Shown: positions 1-10,151, numbered from the stretch's first letter. The stretch is DNA of 35,502 nt from Nitrosomonas sp. (GCA_020852475.1 JADZAR010000006.1:1-35502), one strand, 5' to 3'. Notes: generated by a model from the sequence alone, not told the origin. Translations and numbers: made by a program.

Positions 1-212
1 AGAGAAAAGTTGAGGCAGTAGTCTGGGTATTCGAAGAAGAAGTGCTAGAAGAAGCGTTGTGGGGTGCTGTTCTGAGGAATGGCGCTATGATTTGATGGTT
101 GGCGCGGTTGTTGATATGTTGAAGCCATTGAAGATCGGGGCGGCGAAGGCACGAAGAAGAGGGTTGGGAAGTACCAATTGGGAATAAACAGGAAAACATA
201 AAGGAGAGAGAG
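1..212. other. Upstream region of hao, no convincing gene
   Basis: This stretch precedes hao. One + strand frame is open from base 3 to a TGA at about 95 and could be the last 30 codons of an upstream gene, but the peptide is not recognisable. A purine-rich GAAGAAGAAG-type stretch lies near 35-55. A TTGATG followed about 16 nt later by ATATGT (about 93-120) could be a poor sigma70-type promoter. The only firm element is the ribosome binding site AAGGAGAGAG just before the hao ATG at 213. Confidence 0.3.
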
Positions 213-1922
213 ATGATTTCCAAGCTATGGCATAAATTGGCCATGTTTGCGGGCGCGATGGCGCTGGCTGGGGCTGCGCATGCAGCAGTACCGAGTGTGC
301 CGGATGTAACGTATGAGGCATTGGGTTTGGACAGGAGCGCGACGCCGAAGCAATTGCACGAAGCGCTGGTGAAGCGTTACAAGGATCCTGAGCAAGGGTA
401 CGGGAAAGGCACGATGGGAGATTACTGGGAACCGATCCAGCTGAGTACATACATGGATCCGGCGACCTTTTATGAGCCGCCGACATCGATGAGAGACAAA
501 GCGGAACGTAAAGAGTGCGTGGAGTGTCACACGGACGAATCGCCGGTATGGGTTAATGCATGGAAGAAGAGCACACATGCGAACCTGGACAAAGTGCGCG
601 CGCTGAAGCCGGAAGATCCGACATATTACAAGAAAGCGAAACTTGAAGACGTAGAGAAAAATCTGCGTTCACTGGGTTACTTGAAAGAAGGCGAACCGCT
701 GAAGGAAGTTGGCTGTATTGATTGTCACGCGGGGATTAATCAGCAGGGCAAGATTGACCACAGCAAAGACCTGATCATGCCGACGGCAGACGTATGCGGC
801 AAATGCCACCTGCAGGAATTTGCCGAGCGCGAATCCGAACGCGACACCATGATATGGCCGAACGGACAATGGCCGGATGGACGTCCTTCACACTCGCTGG
901 ACTACAAAGCCAACGTAGAGACCACGGTATGGGCGGCGATGCCGCAACGTGAAGTAGCTGAAGGCTGCACGATGTGTCACTACAACCAGAACAAATGCGA
1001 CGGCTGCCATACCCGACACGAATTCTCAGCGGCGGAATCCCGTAAACCGGAAGCCTGCGCAACCTGTCACAGTGGTGTAGATCACAACAACTGGGAAGCG
1101 TACTCCATGTCCAAGCACGGCAAGATCGTTTCGATGCTGGGTGACAAATGGAACTGGGAAGTTGAACTCAAAGACGCCTACAGCAAAGGTGGACAGACAG
1201 CGCCGACCTGCGCGGGTTGCCATATGGAATTTGAAGGCGAGTATGCGCACAACATGGTCAGAAAAATCCGCTGGGCGAACTATCCGTTTGTGCCCGGCAT
1301 AGCCGAGAACATCAACAGCGAATGGTCGGAAGAAAGACTGGATGCATGGGTAATTACCTGTACCCAATGTCACTCAGAGCGTTTCGCACGCTCCTATCTT
1401 GACCTGATGGATAAAGGCACACTGCAAGGACTGGCGAAATACCAGGACGCGCATGCAATCGTATCGAAATTGTACGAAGAAGGACTGCTGGCTGGACAGA
1501 AAACCAACCGTCCGAATCCACCGGCGCCTGAGAAGCCTGGATTCATGATCTTCACGCAGCTGTTCTGGTCGCAGGACAACAACCCGGCGTCAATGGAGCT
1601 CAAAGTACTTGAGATGGGCGAAAATGATCTGGCCAAAATGCACGTAGGTTTTGCACACGTCAACCCGGGCGGCTGGACCTACACCGAAGGTTGGGGACCG
1701 ATGAACCGTGCATACGTTGAAGTACAGGACGAAAATACACGGATACGTGAAATGATTGCATTAAAAGAGCGTGTAGCCAAACTCGAAGGCAAACGCACGA
1801 GCTTACTCGACCTTGACAGCACGGCAGAGAAGATCTCTCTGGGTGGTTTAGGTGGCGGCATGCTGCTGGCTGGTACATTAGCACTGGCGGGCTGGCGCAA
1901 ACGTAAGCAAAGCGAAGCTTGA
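213..1922 (+). CDS. hao: Hydroxylamine oxidoreductase (octaheme cytochrome c)
   Basis: HAO oxidises hydroxylamine in the periplasm, the second step of ammonia oxidation, and passes electrons to cytochrome c554. The 569-residue protein has a signal peptide with an Ala-His-Ala cleavage site near residue 24 and eight CxxCH heme sites at 102, 168, 195, 252, 262, 282, 333 and 383. The fourth (CTMCH, 252-256) matches the heme that becomes P460 in the N. europaea enzyme. The family tyrosine that crosslinks to P460 of the neighbouring subunit falls at Y490, in WTYTEGWG. Residues about 541-563 form a Gly/Leu-rich hydrophobic segment followed by WRKRK, a possible membrane tail. AAGGAGAGAG sits correctly before the ATG. 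The stop overlaps the haoB start, so the two are probably cotranslated. Family identity is very secure. Confidence 0.98.
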   Translation: MISKLWHKLAMFAGAMALAGAAHAAVPSVPDVTYEALGLDRSATPKQLHEALVKRYKDPEQGYGKGTMGDYWEPIQLSTYMDPATFYEPPTSMRDKAERKECVECHTDESPVWVNAWKKSTHANLDKVRALKPEDPTYYKKAKLEDVEKNLRSLGYLKEGEPLKEVGCIDCHAGINQQGKIDHSKDLIMPTADVCGKCHLQEFAERESERDTMIWPNGQWPDGRPSHSLDYKANVETTVWAAMPQREVAEGCTMCHYNQNKCDGCHTRHEFSAAESRKPEACATCHSGVDHNNWEAYSMSKHGKIVSMLGDKWNWEVELKDAYSKGGQTAPTCAGCHMEFEGEYAHNMVRKIRWANYPFVPGIAENINSEWSEERLDAWVITCTQCHSERFARSYLDLMDKGTLQGLAKYQDAHAIVSKLYEEGLLAGQKTNRPNPPAPEKPGFMIFTQLFWSQDNNPASMELKVLEMGENDLAKMHVGFAHVNPGGWTYTEGWGPMNRAYVEVQDENTRIREMIALKERVAKLEGKRTSLLDLDSTAEKISLGGLGGGMLLAGTLALAGWRKRKQSEA

Positions 1923-2965
1923 TACCCGCAGAGACAACCGATCGCGACGCGCAAGCGAAGCGGTCGGGAAATAAACTACTCCCGTCATTAGGACTGCTCC
2001 TGGTGACGGGAGGTTTAGTTTTATTGGGATGGGTTGCGTATACCACATGGATTAAACCGGTAGACGCGCCTTATCATTATCAGCACGTATCGACCGGAAA
2101 TCCGCAGCAATATCCCGAACTCGAGCTGGATGACTGGCCAGACCTCACCATCAGTCGGTATGATGTCATCGTGCCGGACATAGTCAAGCCTATAGCACAA
2201 GCCATCGTAGCGCAGCGTGAAAACAGTGCGCCGGTATTGATCAAATGGCAAAACAACAGTAAAGAAATACTGCATACACTGGACTGGAAATCAAGCGAAC
2301 TCAGTGCATTGGCCAAAGCGATCAAGCAATACGCGCCCAGAGATGCATTGCTGCTGGCGTGGTGGGACCTGTCACAGCAATTGAATCTGCTGACCGAATA
2401 CGACACCCTGTTCACCAGTCACCTGAAAGAGCCGCAAATCATACCGCCGCACTGGCTGAAATACAGCCGGGCGATAGACGCCTATGAAAATGCGTTCTGG
2501 CAAAACAAAGCGCAGCGGAAAGAAATCGAAAACTTCGAGCAATTCAGCCTTGCCCTGGCATCGAAACCGGAAGAAGGCGTACCCATGCTGCGCAAACTGA
2601 TTGATTCCGACCGTGAAGCTTATCTGATAGTGCATGTCACCGACCTGTACAAACTGGGGCTCATGTATCCGGAAAGAATAGGCGTCGCATACCAGAACTT
2701 TCCTTTAAGCGGGAACATACACGGCATGATCAATCACATGAAAGTGCAGCTTAAGGAAAACGACTTTGACACCTACACCCTGCAATCGATCACAGACTCA
2801 GAGATCAGAGTATATTTTCTAAGCGATGAAGAAAGCAGTCAGACCCTGCTTGCACAAATGCTGCCCTTCACTGACAAACCTGCGCCAATGGAACTGGAAG
2901 CACTCGAACTGCTCTATCAAAGAGGGGGTTACTGGTTATACAAAATACCTGGAGAACGGGGATAG
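1919..2965 (+). CDS. haoB: HaoB, membrane-anchored protein of the hao cluster
   Basis: This is the gene that follows hao in ammonia oxidisers (orf2/haoB); its biochemical role is not established. The 348-residue product has a polar N-terminus, one hydrophobic segment at about residues 23-45 (start-stop anchor) and a large soluble domain with no CxxCH, so it is not a cytochrome. The N-in/C-out arrangement would put the domain in the periplasm beside HAO. The likely start is a TTG whose bases overlap the hao stop in a TTGA arrangement. No ATG exists in frame before the transmembrane segment, and an internal GTG at about 2003 would cut into that segment. No separate ribosome binding site is obvious, which suggests translational coupling. 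The name rests on position and overall design. Confidence 0.88.
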   Translation: MIPAETTDRDAQAKRSGNKLLPSLGLLLVTGGLVLLGWVAYTTWIKPVDAPYHYQHVSTGNPQQYPELELDDWPDLTISRYDVIVPDIVKPIAQAIVAQRENSAPVLIKWQNNSKEILHTLDWKSSELSALAKAIKQYAPRDALLLAWWDLSQQLNLLTEYDTLFTSHLKEPQIIPPHWLKYSRAIDAYENAFWQNKAQRKEIENFEQFSLALASKPEEGVPMLRKLIDSDREAYLIVHVTDLYKLGLMYPERIGVAYQNFPLSGNIHGMINHMKVQLKENDFDTYTLQSITDSEIRVYFLSDEESSQTLLAQMLPFTDKPAPMELEALELLYQRGGYWLYKIPGERG

Positions 2966-3056
2966 AGAAAAGCGTCACAGTCATATAGAATAGCGCGCTG
3001 GCGAAAGAACAAAATCAGAACCAGAACTAAAGCGCACGAACCGATCCCGGGTGCCC

Positions 3057-3084
3057 TTTACAGCGACAGGGGATAGCGTAAAAT
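3057..3084 (+). promoter_or_regulatory. Probable sigma70-type promoter for cycAB
   Basis: TTTACA (3057-3062) and TAAAAT (3079-3084) each match the sigma70 consensus at five of six positions and are 16 nt apart. Transcription would start near 3091, about 37 nt before the cycA ATG. cycA-cycB could therefore be expressed independently of the hao-haoB transcript. Confidence 0.55.
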
Positions 3085-3127
3085 AAGCGGCACACCAACA
3101 TGAAATAAAAAAGCACAAGGAGGAAGG

Positions 3128-3853
3128 ATGAAACACCCAATAACTTACATACTGGCGCTCATAGCGTTATTTGCGTTTTTCCCGGGCACAGTAGCGGCAG
3201 ATTTTGAAGGACGCAAGAAATGTAGCTCCTGCCACAAGTCCCAGGCCAAAGCGTGGGGAGAAACGGCGCATGCCAACGCCATGGAATCGCTCAAGGCAGG
3301 CGAGCGGAAGGAAGCAAAAGTCAAAGCCGGACTGGATCCTGACAAAGATTATACGCAAGACAAAGACTGCGTCGGCTGTCATGTGGATGGCTGGGGAGAA
3401 AAAGGCGGTTACACGATAGAGAAACCTAAAAAAATGCTTGCGGCAGTTGGTTGTGAATCATGTCATGGACCGGGCAAGAAATACCGTGGCGATCATCGCA
3501 AAGGTGGTCAGGCATTCGAGAAATCAGGAAAGACCACCCAACGATCCGTGCTGGCGAAAAAAGGACAGGACTTTCACTTTGAAGAATCCTGTGCTTCATG
3601 TCACCTGAACTATGAAGGATCAAGCTGGAAAGGAGCGAAAGCGCCGTACACGCCATTTACGCCGGAAGTTGACGAGAAATACCGGTTTGACTTTGACAAA
3701 ATGGTAAAGAATGACAAAGCGATGCATGCGCACTACAAACTGGATGGTGCATTTGTAGGCGAACCGAAATTCAAATATCACGACGAATTCCAGGCCAACG
3801 CACAGGAAGGCGAGAAAGGCGGGGATGACGAAGATGATGGCGATGACGACTAA
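3128..3853 (+). CDS. cycA: Cytochrome c554, tetraheme electron acceptor of HAO
   Basis: Cytochrome c554 accepts electrons from hydroxylamine oxidoreductase in the periplasm and hands them towards cytochrome cM552 and quinone. The 241-residue precursor has a signal peptide ending at about residue 24 (TVAA) and four CxxCH sites at 32, 81, 109 and 155, as expected for this small tetraheme family. A strong AAGGAGGAAGG site precedes the ATG, and a promoter-like sequence lies about 45 nt upstream. The last ten residues are almost all Asp/Glu (GDDEDDGDDD), an acidic tail that echoes the longer one on cycB. cycB starts 12 nt after the stop, so the two genes form an operon. The assignment is firm from heme count, size and position between haoB and cycB. 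Confidence 0.97.
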   Translation: MKHPITYILALIALFAFFPGTVAADFEGRKKCSSCHKSQAKAWGETAHANAMESLKAGERKEAKVKAGLDPDKDYTQDKDCVGCHVDGWGEKGGYTIEKPKKMLAAVGCESCHGPGKKYRGDHRKGGQAFEKSGKTTQRSVLAKKGQDFHFEESCASCHLNYEGSSWKGAKAPYTPFTPEVDEKYRFDFDKMVKNDKAMHAHYKLDGAFVGEPKFKYHDEFQANAQEGEKGGDDEDDGDDD

Positions 3854-3865
3854 AGGGAGACCCGA

Positions 3866-4522
3866 ATGACTGTATTACAGAAAGGCGCGATCGGAACGTT
3901 GCTGACCGGGGCATTGCTTGGGATCGTACTGATTGGGGTAGTGTTTGGAGGAGAAGCGGCGCTGTCGACGGAAGAATTCTGCACAAGCTGCCATTCTATG
4001 ACGTACACGCAGAACGAACTGAAGGAATCGACCCACTATGGCGCGCTGGGGGTTAATCCTGGGTGCAAGGACTGTCATATACCGCAGGGATTCAGGAATT
4101 TTCATCTGGCGGTATATACACACGTCGTAGATGGAGCGCGGGAATTGTGGCTGGAGCTGGTGAATGATTATTCGACGCTGGAGAAATTTAATGAGCGTCG
4201 GTTGATCATGGCGCACGATGCGCGGATGAATCTGAAGAAATGGGACAGTGTGACCTGTCGGGATTGTCATAAGAACCCTGACCCGCCGGGAGAAGATGCA
4301 CAGGCGGCGCACAAGCGGATGGAGACGCATGGAGCGACGTGTATAGATTGTCATCAGAATCTGGTGCATGAAGAGGCGCCGATGACGGATTTGGATGCGA
4401 GTCTTGCGCAGAAGAAGCTGGTATTGAAGACTGACGGCTGGGATGACTGGGATGGGGCAGGCGACGAAGATGATGAAGACGACGAAGATGATGATGAAGA
4501 CGAAGAAGACGACGATGATTAA
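3866..4522 (+). CDS. cycB: Cytochrome cM552, NapC/NirT-type tetraheme quinone reductase
   Basis: This membrane-anchored cytochrome is thought to move electrons from c554 into the quinone pool. The 218-residue protein has an uncleaved N-terminal helix at about residues 8-30 and four CxxCH sites at 39, 67, 131 and 159, spaced as in the NapC/NirT family. A GGGAGA site precedes the ATG. From about residue 189 the protein turns into a long acidic tail, almost all Asp/Glu in the last 20 residues. It is written with GAT/GAC/GAA codons that form a low-complexity DNA stretch at about 4465-4519. The tail lies beyond the heme domain and would face the periplasm. Position after cycA completes the hao-haoB-cycA-cycB order. 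Confidence 0.95.
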   Translation: MTVLQKGAIGTLLTGALLGIVLIGVVFGGEAALSTEEFCTSCHSMTYTQNELKESTHYGALGVNPGCKDCHIPQGFRNFHLAVYTHVVDGARELWLELVNDYSTLEKFNERRLIMAHDARMNLKKWDSVTCRDCHKNPDPPGEDAQAAHKRMETHGATCIDCHQNLVHEEAPMTDLDASLAQKKLVLKTDGWDDWDGAGDEDDEDDEDDDEDEEDDDD

Positions 4523-4621
4523 GTCTTTTTATTCTCGTTTTTAGAACATGAGTTTTAAGAACTCGTCGAATTTTCAAGTGGGTTAAAATTTTTGCATGTA
4601 GTTCCTGTGACTAGTTAGCAC

Positions 4622-4661
4622 GCACGATCATGATTCGATTTAAATCGAGCCGTGATCGTGC
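4622..4661. repeat. 40-nt nested palindrome after cycB
   Basis: GCACGATCA (4622-4630) pairs with TGATCGTGC (4653-4661). Between them lies a second perfect palindrome, TCGATTTAAATCGA (4635-4648). No T-run follows, so it is not a classical intrinsic terminator. It could be an RNA 3'-end stabilising hairpin, a protein-binding site or a cruciform. A smaller hairpin, GAGTT/AACTC, lies at 4550-4564. The rest of 4523-4770 shows no gene. Confidence 0.6.
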
Positions 4662-4770
4662 ATGTGTAAAGCTTTCGGTGAATAAAGGCAATAAATTAAA
4701 AGTATCAGCGCTCTATGGATAATCGAGTTATTTGAAGCATTATTTCTTTTAGTGTATCCAAAGCGTAATG

Positions 4771-4794
4771 ACCCGCATCAGCGGGTTTTTTTTT
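4771..4794 (+). terminator. Strong intrinsic terminator directly before a start codon
   Basis: ACCCGC (4771-4776), loop ATCA and GCGGGT (4781-4786) form a compact GC-rich hairpin followed by nine T (4786-4794). It probably ends the cycAB transcript. The following gene has its GGGGAG ribosome site at 4795-4800 and its ATG at 4806, so any promoter for that gene upstream of the hairpin must read through it. It could act as an attenuator. Confidence 0.85.
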
Positions 4795-4805
4795 GGGGAG
4801 CTTCA

Positions 4806-5561
4806 ATGTTAAATCACTTGCCACATCCGGGTATGCAATATCCGCACCGTAGTCGAGATTATTTTATAGCCGGATTTACTTTTTTCTGTGTTGCAGTAAG
4901 TCTCGTTATTGATGGCAGCGCAAGTCTAGAAACGCAAAATCTATTGGGTGTCATTGCGTGGACTTTTCTATTTGCACTTCTTGTCGGGGAAAATAGAGAA
5001 GTAAGAATGCAAGTGGTTATCGCTGTTGCGTTTGCAACTGCCGGCGAACATTTTGCTTCTATCTATATGGAAGGTTATACCTATCGCTTTGAAAATGTAC
5101 CGCATTATGTTCCACCAGGTCACGGTATGGTTTATTTAACGGCCGTTGCGCTGGCACGATCAGGTTTTTTCCAAATGCATGCCCGCAGAATAGCAATTTT
5201 TGTATTTGTTACAGGTGGATTATGGTCGATCTGGGGAATTAGCGGAATACCTGAGCAAGGTGATCAGGTGGGTGCATTTCTTTTTGTGATTTTTGTAATA
5301 TGCGTACTAAAAGGGCGGTCGCCTTTAGTTTATCTGGGGGCTTTTTTTATTTGTACATGGCTCGAAATTATTGGAACGGCTGCTGGTACTTGGAAATGGG
5401 CGGAAATTGAGCCGGTATTCGATTGGTCGCAAGGTAATCCGCCAAGCGGTGTTGCAGCTTGGTATTGCTTAGTTGATGCGGTCGCAATTGGATTCGCACC
5501 GATCTGTCTGCGCGGATTGAAAAAAATTACAAATTGGTATAAAAGATCGATTATCAGCTGA
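4806..5561 (+). CDS. Multi-pass inner-membrane protein of unknown function
   Basis: I do not recognise a named family. The 251-residue protein has about seven hydrophobic segments separated by short polar loops, consistent with an integral inner-membrane protein. Notable residues include EHFASIYMEGYTYRFE before a PPGHGMVYL segment, and a late loop with GTAAGTWKWAE and WSQGNPPSG. The Trp/Glu-rich loops faintly recall lycopene-cyclase-like or carotenoid-biosynthesis membrane proteins, but this is only an impression. The frame is open back to 4752, but that stretch is the terminator, and GGGGAG followed by CTTCA places the start at 4806. It stands between the hao cluster and thrS with no obvious operon partner. 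Confidence 0.75.
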   Translation: MLNHLPHPGMQYPHRSRDYFIAGFTFFCVAVSLVIDGSASLETQNLLGVIAWTFLFALLVGENREVRMQVVIAVAFATAGEHFASIYMEGYTYRFENVPHYVPPGHGMVYLTAVALARSGFFQMHARRIAIFVFVTGGLWSIWGISGIPEQGDQVGAFLFVIFVICVLKGRSPLVYLGAFFICTWLEIIGTAAGTWKWAEIEPVFDWSQGNPPSGVAAWYCLVDAVAIGFAPICLRGLKKITNWYKRSIIS

Positions 5562-5615
5562 TACGTGATTGTGAAATTGAATGATTTTAGACAATTCTAA
5601 ATTAGGAAAAAACAA

Positions 5616-7523
5616 GTGACTGTAATTCGATTACCGGACGGCTCGGAAAGAATATTTGAACACCCTGTGACTGTAATGGATGTGGCAGCTTCAATAGGAA
5701 CAGGACTAGCACGCGCAGCAATAGCAGGAAGAATCAATGGCAAATTGGTCGATCTTGATCGATTGATTAAAGAAGATAGTGAACTCACAATTATTACAGA
5801 GAAAGATGCCGAGGGTCTTGAGATTATCAGACATTCCAGTGCACATCTTCTAGCTCATGCCGTGAAAGAATTGTTTCCAGAAGTGCAAGTAACTATCGGA
5901 CCAGTAATTGAGGATGGTTTTTATTATGATTTTTCTTATAAACGTCCGTTTACACCGGAAGATCTTGATGCGATAGAACATCGAATGCATGAAATTAGCA
6001 AGCGAAATATCAAAATCGAGAGAAAAGTTTGGGAACGCTCGGCGGCAATCGGCTTTTTTAAACAACTGGGCGAACACTATAAAGCACAGATTATTGAATC
6101 TATACCCGGCGAAGAAGACTTGACATTGTATACGCAGGGGAATTTTACCGACTTATGTCGTGGGCCTCACGTTCCGAATACTTCCAAACTCAAAATATTT
6201 AAGCTGATGAAAGTTGCTGGAGCGTATTGGCGGGGTGATTCAAAAAATGAGATGCTTCAAAGAATCTACGGAACGGCATGGACAGCAAGGGATGATCAGA
6301 ATGCTTACTTACACAAACTTGAAGAAGCGGAAAAAAGAGATCATCGTAAAATAGGTAAACAGCTGGATTTGTTTCATACGCAAGATGAAGCGCCTGGCAT
6401 GGTATTCTGGCATCCGAAAGGATGGGTGCTGTGGCAGCAAATAGAGCAATATATGCGGTGTGTACAGAATGAAAATGAGTATCAGGAAATTCGCACCCCC
6501 CAGGTACTGGACAAGGAATTATGGAAGCAGTCCGGTCATTGGGATAATTTTCGTGAAAATATGTTTATTACGAACACCGAAGATCGGAGTTTTGCGATTA
6601 AACCGATGAACTGTCCAGGGCATGTGCAGATATTCAAGCAAGGACTCCGAAGTTATCGCGACTTGCCAATGAGACTTGCTGAGTTTGGCTCGTGTCATCG
6701 TAACGAGGCTTCTGGCGCATTGCACGGTATTATGCGTGTTCGAGGTTTTACGCAGGACGATGCGCATATTTTTTGTACGGAAGATCAAATTCAGGGTGAA
6801 GTAGTAAAGTTTATAAACTTGTTAAAACTTGTTTACGCGGATTTCGGATTTAAGGATATTCTGGTTAAGCTGTCGACGCGTCCGATTAAACGCGTGGGTA
6901 CAGATGATCAGTGGGACAAATCAGAAAGCGCGCTAGAAGCCGCACTTGATCAAGCGGGATTGGAGTGGGAATTGCAGCCGGGAGAAGGCGCATTTTATGG
7001 ACCAAAAATAGAATTTGCGTTAAAAGATTGTATTGGTCGAATATGGCAATGCGGTACACTGCAGCTGGATTTTTCCATGCCTGAACGCCTGGGTGCGGAA
7101 TATGTTGCGGAAGACAATACACGACAAGTGCCTGTTATGTTGCACAGGGCTATTTTGGGGTCTTTGGAACGCTTTATCGGAATTTTAATAGAACATTATG
7201 CGGGCGTATTTCCTCTGTGGTTGGCTCCGATTCAAGTTGCTGTATTGAATATATCTAAGGGGCAAGCTGAATATGTGGAGAAAGTGACAAAAGAATTAAA
7301 ACGGTGTGGGTTCAGAGCGATACAAGACTTGAGAAATGAGAAAATAACCTATAAAATCCGTGAGCACAGCTTACAAAAGCTTCCTTATCAGATTATCGTC
7401 GGTGACGCGGAGGTAAATACTAATCTGGTTTCAGTGCGTATTCGTGGCGGAGAGGATTTGGGGCAAATGTCGTTAGAAAATCTGATTGAGCGTCTTAAAA
7501 AGGAAGTTGAATTAAAGCAATGA
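5616..7523 (+). CDS. thrS: Threonyl-tRNA synthetase
   Basis: Charges tRNA-Thr in the cytoplasm. The 635-residue protein, close to the 642 of E. coli, has the TGS domain (about 1-62) and an editing domain with H73, H77, C181 and H185. The class II catalytic core follows (about 243-530), and then the anticodon-binding domain. Zinc ligands C333 (MNCPGH), H384 (DDAHIF) and H510 (MLHRA) fall where E. coli has C334, H385 and H511. The start is a GTG at 5616 behind AGGAAAA; it gives the typical beginning TVIRLPDGS. It opens the thrS-infC-rpmI-rplT group. All catalytic and editing residues checked are present. Confidence 0.97.
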   Translation: MTVIRLPDGSERIFEHPVTVMDVAASIGTGLARAAIAGRINGKLVDLDRLIKEDSELTIITEKDAEGLEIIRHSSAHLLAHAVKELFPEVQVTIGPVIEDGFYYDFSYKRPFTPEDLDAIEHRMHEISKRNIKIERKVWERSAAIGFFKQLGEHYKAQIIESIPGEEDLTLYTQGNFTDLCRGPHVPNTSKLKIFKLMKVAGAYWRGDSKNEMLQRIYGTAWTARDDQNAYLHKLEEAEKRDHRKIGKQLDLFHTQDEAPGMVFWHPKGWVLWQQIEQYMRCVQNENEYQEIRTPQVLDKELWKQSGHWDNFRENMFITNTEDRSFAIKPMNCPGHVQIFKQGLRSYRDLPMRLAEFGSCHRNEASGALHGIMRVRGFTQDDAHIFCTEDQIQGEVVKFINLLKLVYADFGFKDILVKLSTRPIKRVGTDDQWDKSESALEAALDQAGLEWELQPGEGAFYGPKIEFALKDCIGRIWQCGTLQLDFSMPERLGAEYVAEDNTRQVPVMLHRAILGSLERFIGILIEHYAGVFPLWLAPIQVAVLNISKGQAEYVEKVTKELKRCGFRAIQDLRNEKITYKIREHSLQKLPYQIIVGDAEVNTNLVSVRIRGGEDLGQMSLENLIERLKKEVELKQ

Positions 7524-7553
7524 TTTTTCATTTAGACTATATGGAGAATTGCC

Positions 7554-8123
7554 ATAGTACAAGAAAAGGCAGCGCGCATAAATGATGAAATAGATGTACC
7601 AGAAGTACGCTTAATTGGTTTGGACGGTGAGCAGATGGGGATTGTGATGCTGGCTGAAGCCAATGAGCTGGCTGAGGAAGCAGGAGTAGATCTGGTCGAG
7701 ATAGCGCCAACAGCACAACCTCCAGTTTGTCGGTTGATGGATTATGGAAAGTTTCGTTATCAAGAAAGTAAACGAAAACATGATGCAAAGCTGAAACAAA
7801 AGCAAGTACAAATAAAGGAAATCAAATTTAGACCTAATACGGATGAAGGCGATTATCAAATCAAGTTACGCAATTTGATAAATTTCTTGAACGATGGTGA
7901 TAAAGTCAAGGTGACACTCAGATTCCGTGGTCGTGAGATGGCGCACCAAGAGTTTGGTGTGCGTATCCTTGAGCGCGTAAGAGATGATCTGGAATCTCAT
8001 GCAACAGTGGAGCAATTTCCAAAAATGGAAGGCAGGCAAATGGTGATGGTGTTATCACCAAAGAAAAAGGAAACGAAAACAAGTAAAACAAAAACAGCGA
8101 CCAGTGATTCCGTTCAAACATGA
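7554..8123 (+). CDS. infC: Translation initiation factor IF-3 (non-AUG start)
   Basis: IF-3 binds the 30S subunit, keeps it from 50S and checks the start codon. The reading frame has no ATG at its 5' end. It is open in the IF-3 frame from before 7548, and the family sequence is already recognisable at [19 protein letters not shown]. The best start is ATA at 7554, seven bases after GGAG (7543-7546); ATT at 7548 is possible but sits too close to that site. Non-AUG starts of infC are the classic self-repression device, because IF-3 rejects such codons. The ATA start gives 189 residues (E. coli 180). [12 protein letters not shown] and [12 protein letters not shown] are family hallmarks. A TTG at 7620 would remove conserved sequence and is unlikely. 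Confidence 0.9.
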   Translation: MVQEKAARINDEIDVPEVRLIGLDGEQMGIVMLAEANELAEEAGVDLVEIAPTAQPPVCRLMDYGKFRYQESKRKHDAKLKQKQVQIKEIKFRPNTDEGDYQIKLRNLINFLNDGDKVKVTLRFRGREMAHQEFGVRILERVRDDLESHATVEQFPKMEGRQMVMVLSPKKKETKTSKTKTATSDSVQT

Positions 8124-8277
8124 TAGTTAGGTCAATAAATGTTTTTTATGATTGTTTGATTGCGTATCTACAGAGGTGTGTCATATTAGAAATGAACAGG
8201 TTACAAGTGATGAAGGGTTATGAAAGTTTTTCATAAATGATATGGAAACACCTGATGTCATATTATAAGAGGAGGGT
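8124..8277 (+). promoter_or_regulatory. infC-rpmI intergenic leader with repeats and possible hairpins
   Basis: This 154-nt spacer holds a 10-nt direct repeat, TGTCATATTA, at 8179-8188 and 8256-8265. A possible long-range pair joins CAGGT (about 8197-8201) and ACCTG (about 8250-8254), and a small hairpin ATGAAA/TTTCAT lies near 8220-8234. In other bacteria the rpmI-rplT leader folds to bind L20 for feedback control. This spacer is in the right place, but I cannot show the fold. Confidence 0.3.
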
Positions 8278-8283
8278 ATGTTA

Positions 8284-8481
8284 ATGCCTAAAATGAAGAC
8301 TAAAAGCAGTGCAGCAAAACGCTTTAAAGTTCGCGCTAGCGGAAGTATTAAGCGTGCGAAAGCTTTCAAGCGCCATATACTGACAAAAAAAACGACAAAG
8401 AATAAACGACAACTCAGAGGAATAACCAGTGTTCATCCCAGTGATGCTTCATCGGTTCATTCAATGTTGCCTTATGCATAG
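8284..8481 (+). CDS. rpmI: 50S ribosomal protein L35
   Basis: Small basic protein of the large ribosomal subunit. The 65 residues begin [14 protein letters not shown], the near-universal L35 start, and contain the usual lysine/arginine-rich body. An in-frame ATG lies two codons earlier (8278), but AGGAGGG at about 8270-8276 is better spaced for 8284 and the family begins with MPK. rplT follows after 12 nt, so the two are cotranscribed. Confidence 0.96.
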   Translation: MPKMKTKSSAAKRFKVRASGSIKRAKAFKRHILTKKTTKNKRQLRGITSVHPSDASSVHSMLPYA

Positions 8482-8493
8482 GAGTGTTGATCA

Positions 8494-8853
8494 ATGCCTA
8501 GAGTAAAGCGTGGTGTTACAGCGCATGCGCGACATAAAAAAATTCTCAATCTTGCAAAAGGCTATAGAGGGCGTCGTAAGAATGTTTATCGAATTGCCAA
8601 GCAAGCAGTGATGAAAGCTGGACAATACGCTTATCGCGACAGGCGTCAGCGTAAACGGCAATTCAGAGCATTATGGATTGCACGTATCAATGCAGCAGCG
8701 CGGGAATGCGGATTGTCCTACAGCGTTTTTATGAATGGTTTGAAAAAAGCAAGCATTGGAATCGATAGAAAAGTATTAGCTGATTTGGCAATATTTGACA
8801 AAGCTGCTTTCGAAAAAATCGTTGAGCGAGCTAAAGAAAGTTTGGCTATCTAA
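8494..8853 (+). CDS. rplT: 50S ribosomal protein L20
   Basis: Binds 23S rRNA early in large-subunit assembly and in several bacteria represses its own operon. The 119-residue protein begins [16 protein letters not shown] and has the conserved [19 protein letters not shown] stretch, both typical of L20. A GGAGTG site precedes the ATG. A strong terminator follows at 8873-8907, closing the thrS-infC-rpmI-rplT unit. Confidence 0.98.
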   Translation: MPRVKRGVTAHARHKKILNLAKGYRGRRKNVYRIAKQAVMKAGQYAYRDRRQRKRQFRALWIARINAAARECGLSYSVFMNGLKKASIGIDRKVLADLAIFDKAAFEKIVERAKESLAI

Positions 8854-8872
8854 GTATTTTTTCAACAGAAAT

Positions 8873-8907
8873 AGGGAGGTGTTGGGGTTGACCCAAACCT
8901 CCCTTTT
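8873..8907 (+). terminator. Intrinsic terminator after rplT
   Basis: AGGGAGGT at 8873-8880 pairs with ACCTCCCT ending near 8903, with an inner TTGGG/CCCAA extension, followed by a run of five T. This is a classical strong terminator separating rplT from pheS. Confidence 0.9.
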
Positions 8908-8976
8908 TATATTGGCTATGAGCGAGTGTGCGTAATTGGATTTTTTCGAAGCCTGGTGTTTTTAGAGGTTGCAATT

Positions 8977-8993
8977 ATTACTTAATAAGTAAT
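8977..8993. repeat. Palindrome upstream of pheS
   Basis: ATTACTTA (8977-8984), one central A, then TAAGTAAT (8986-8993): a perfect 8+8 inverted repeat about 100 nt before pheS. It could be an operator. No phenylalanine-rich leader peptide was found in 8908-9090. Confidence 0.4.
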
Positions 8994-9084
8994 TGGCGGA
9001 CAGCAAAGAGCGAGACTCTGGGATTGCTGGAGTATCGAAGGATTTCAAGTGAATTGTACAGTTTAAATAAAATATTGAGCTTAG

Positions 9085-10110
<1,026 letters not shown>

Positions 10111-10151
10111 CAAAACAAGATTATTCTGATTTCATAATAAGTATAAAGGCC

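Noticed and set aside
85..1954. Several long antisense open frames over hao
   Set aside because: They are shadows of the constrained, GC-rich hao reading frame; they have no ribosome sites and no recognisable domains.
3771..4577. Antisense His/Arg/Leu-rich frames over the acidic tails
   Set aside because: They are produced by the GAT/GAC/GAA tract read backwards.
4752..4805. Upstream extension of the membrane-protein frame
   Set aside because: This stretch encodes the terminator hairpin; a good ribosome site points to ATG 4806.
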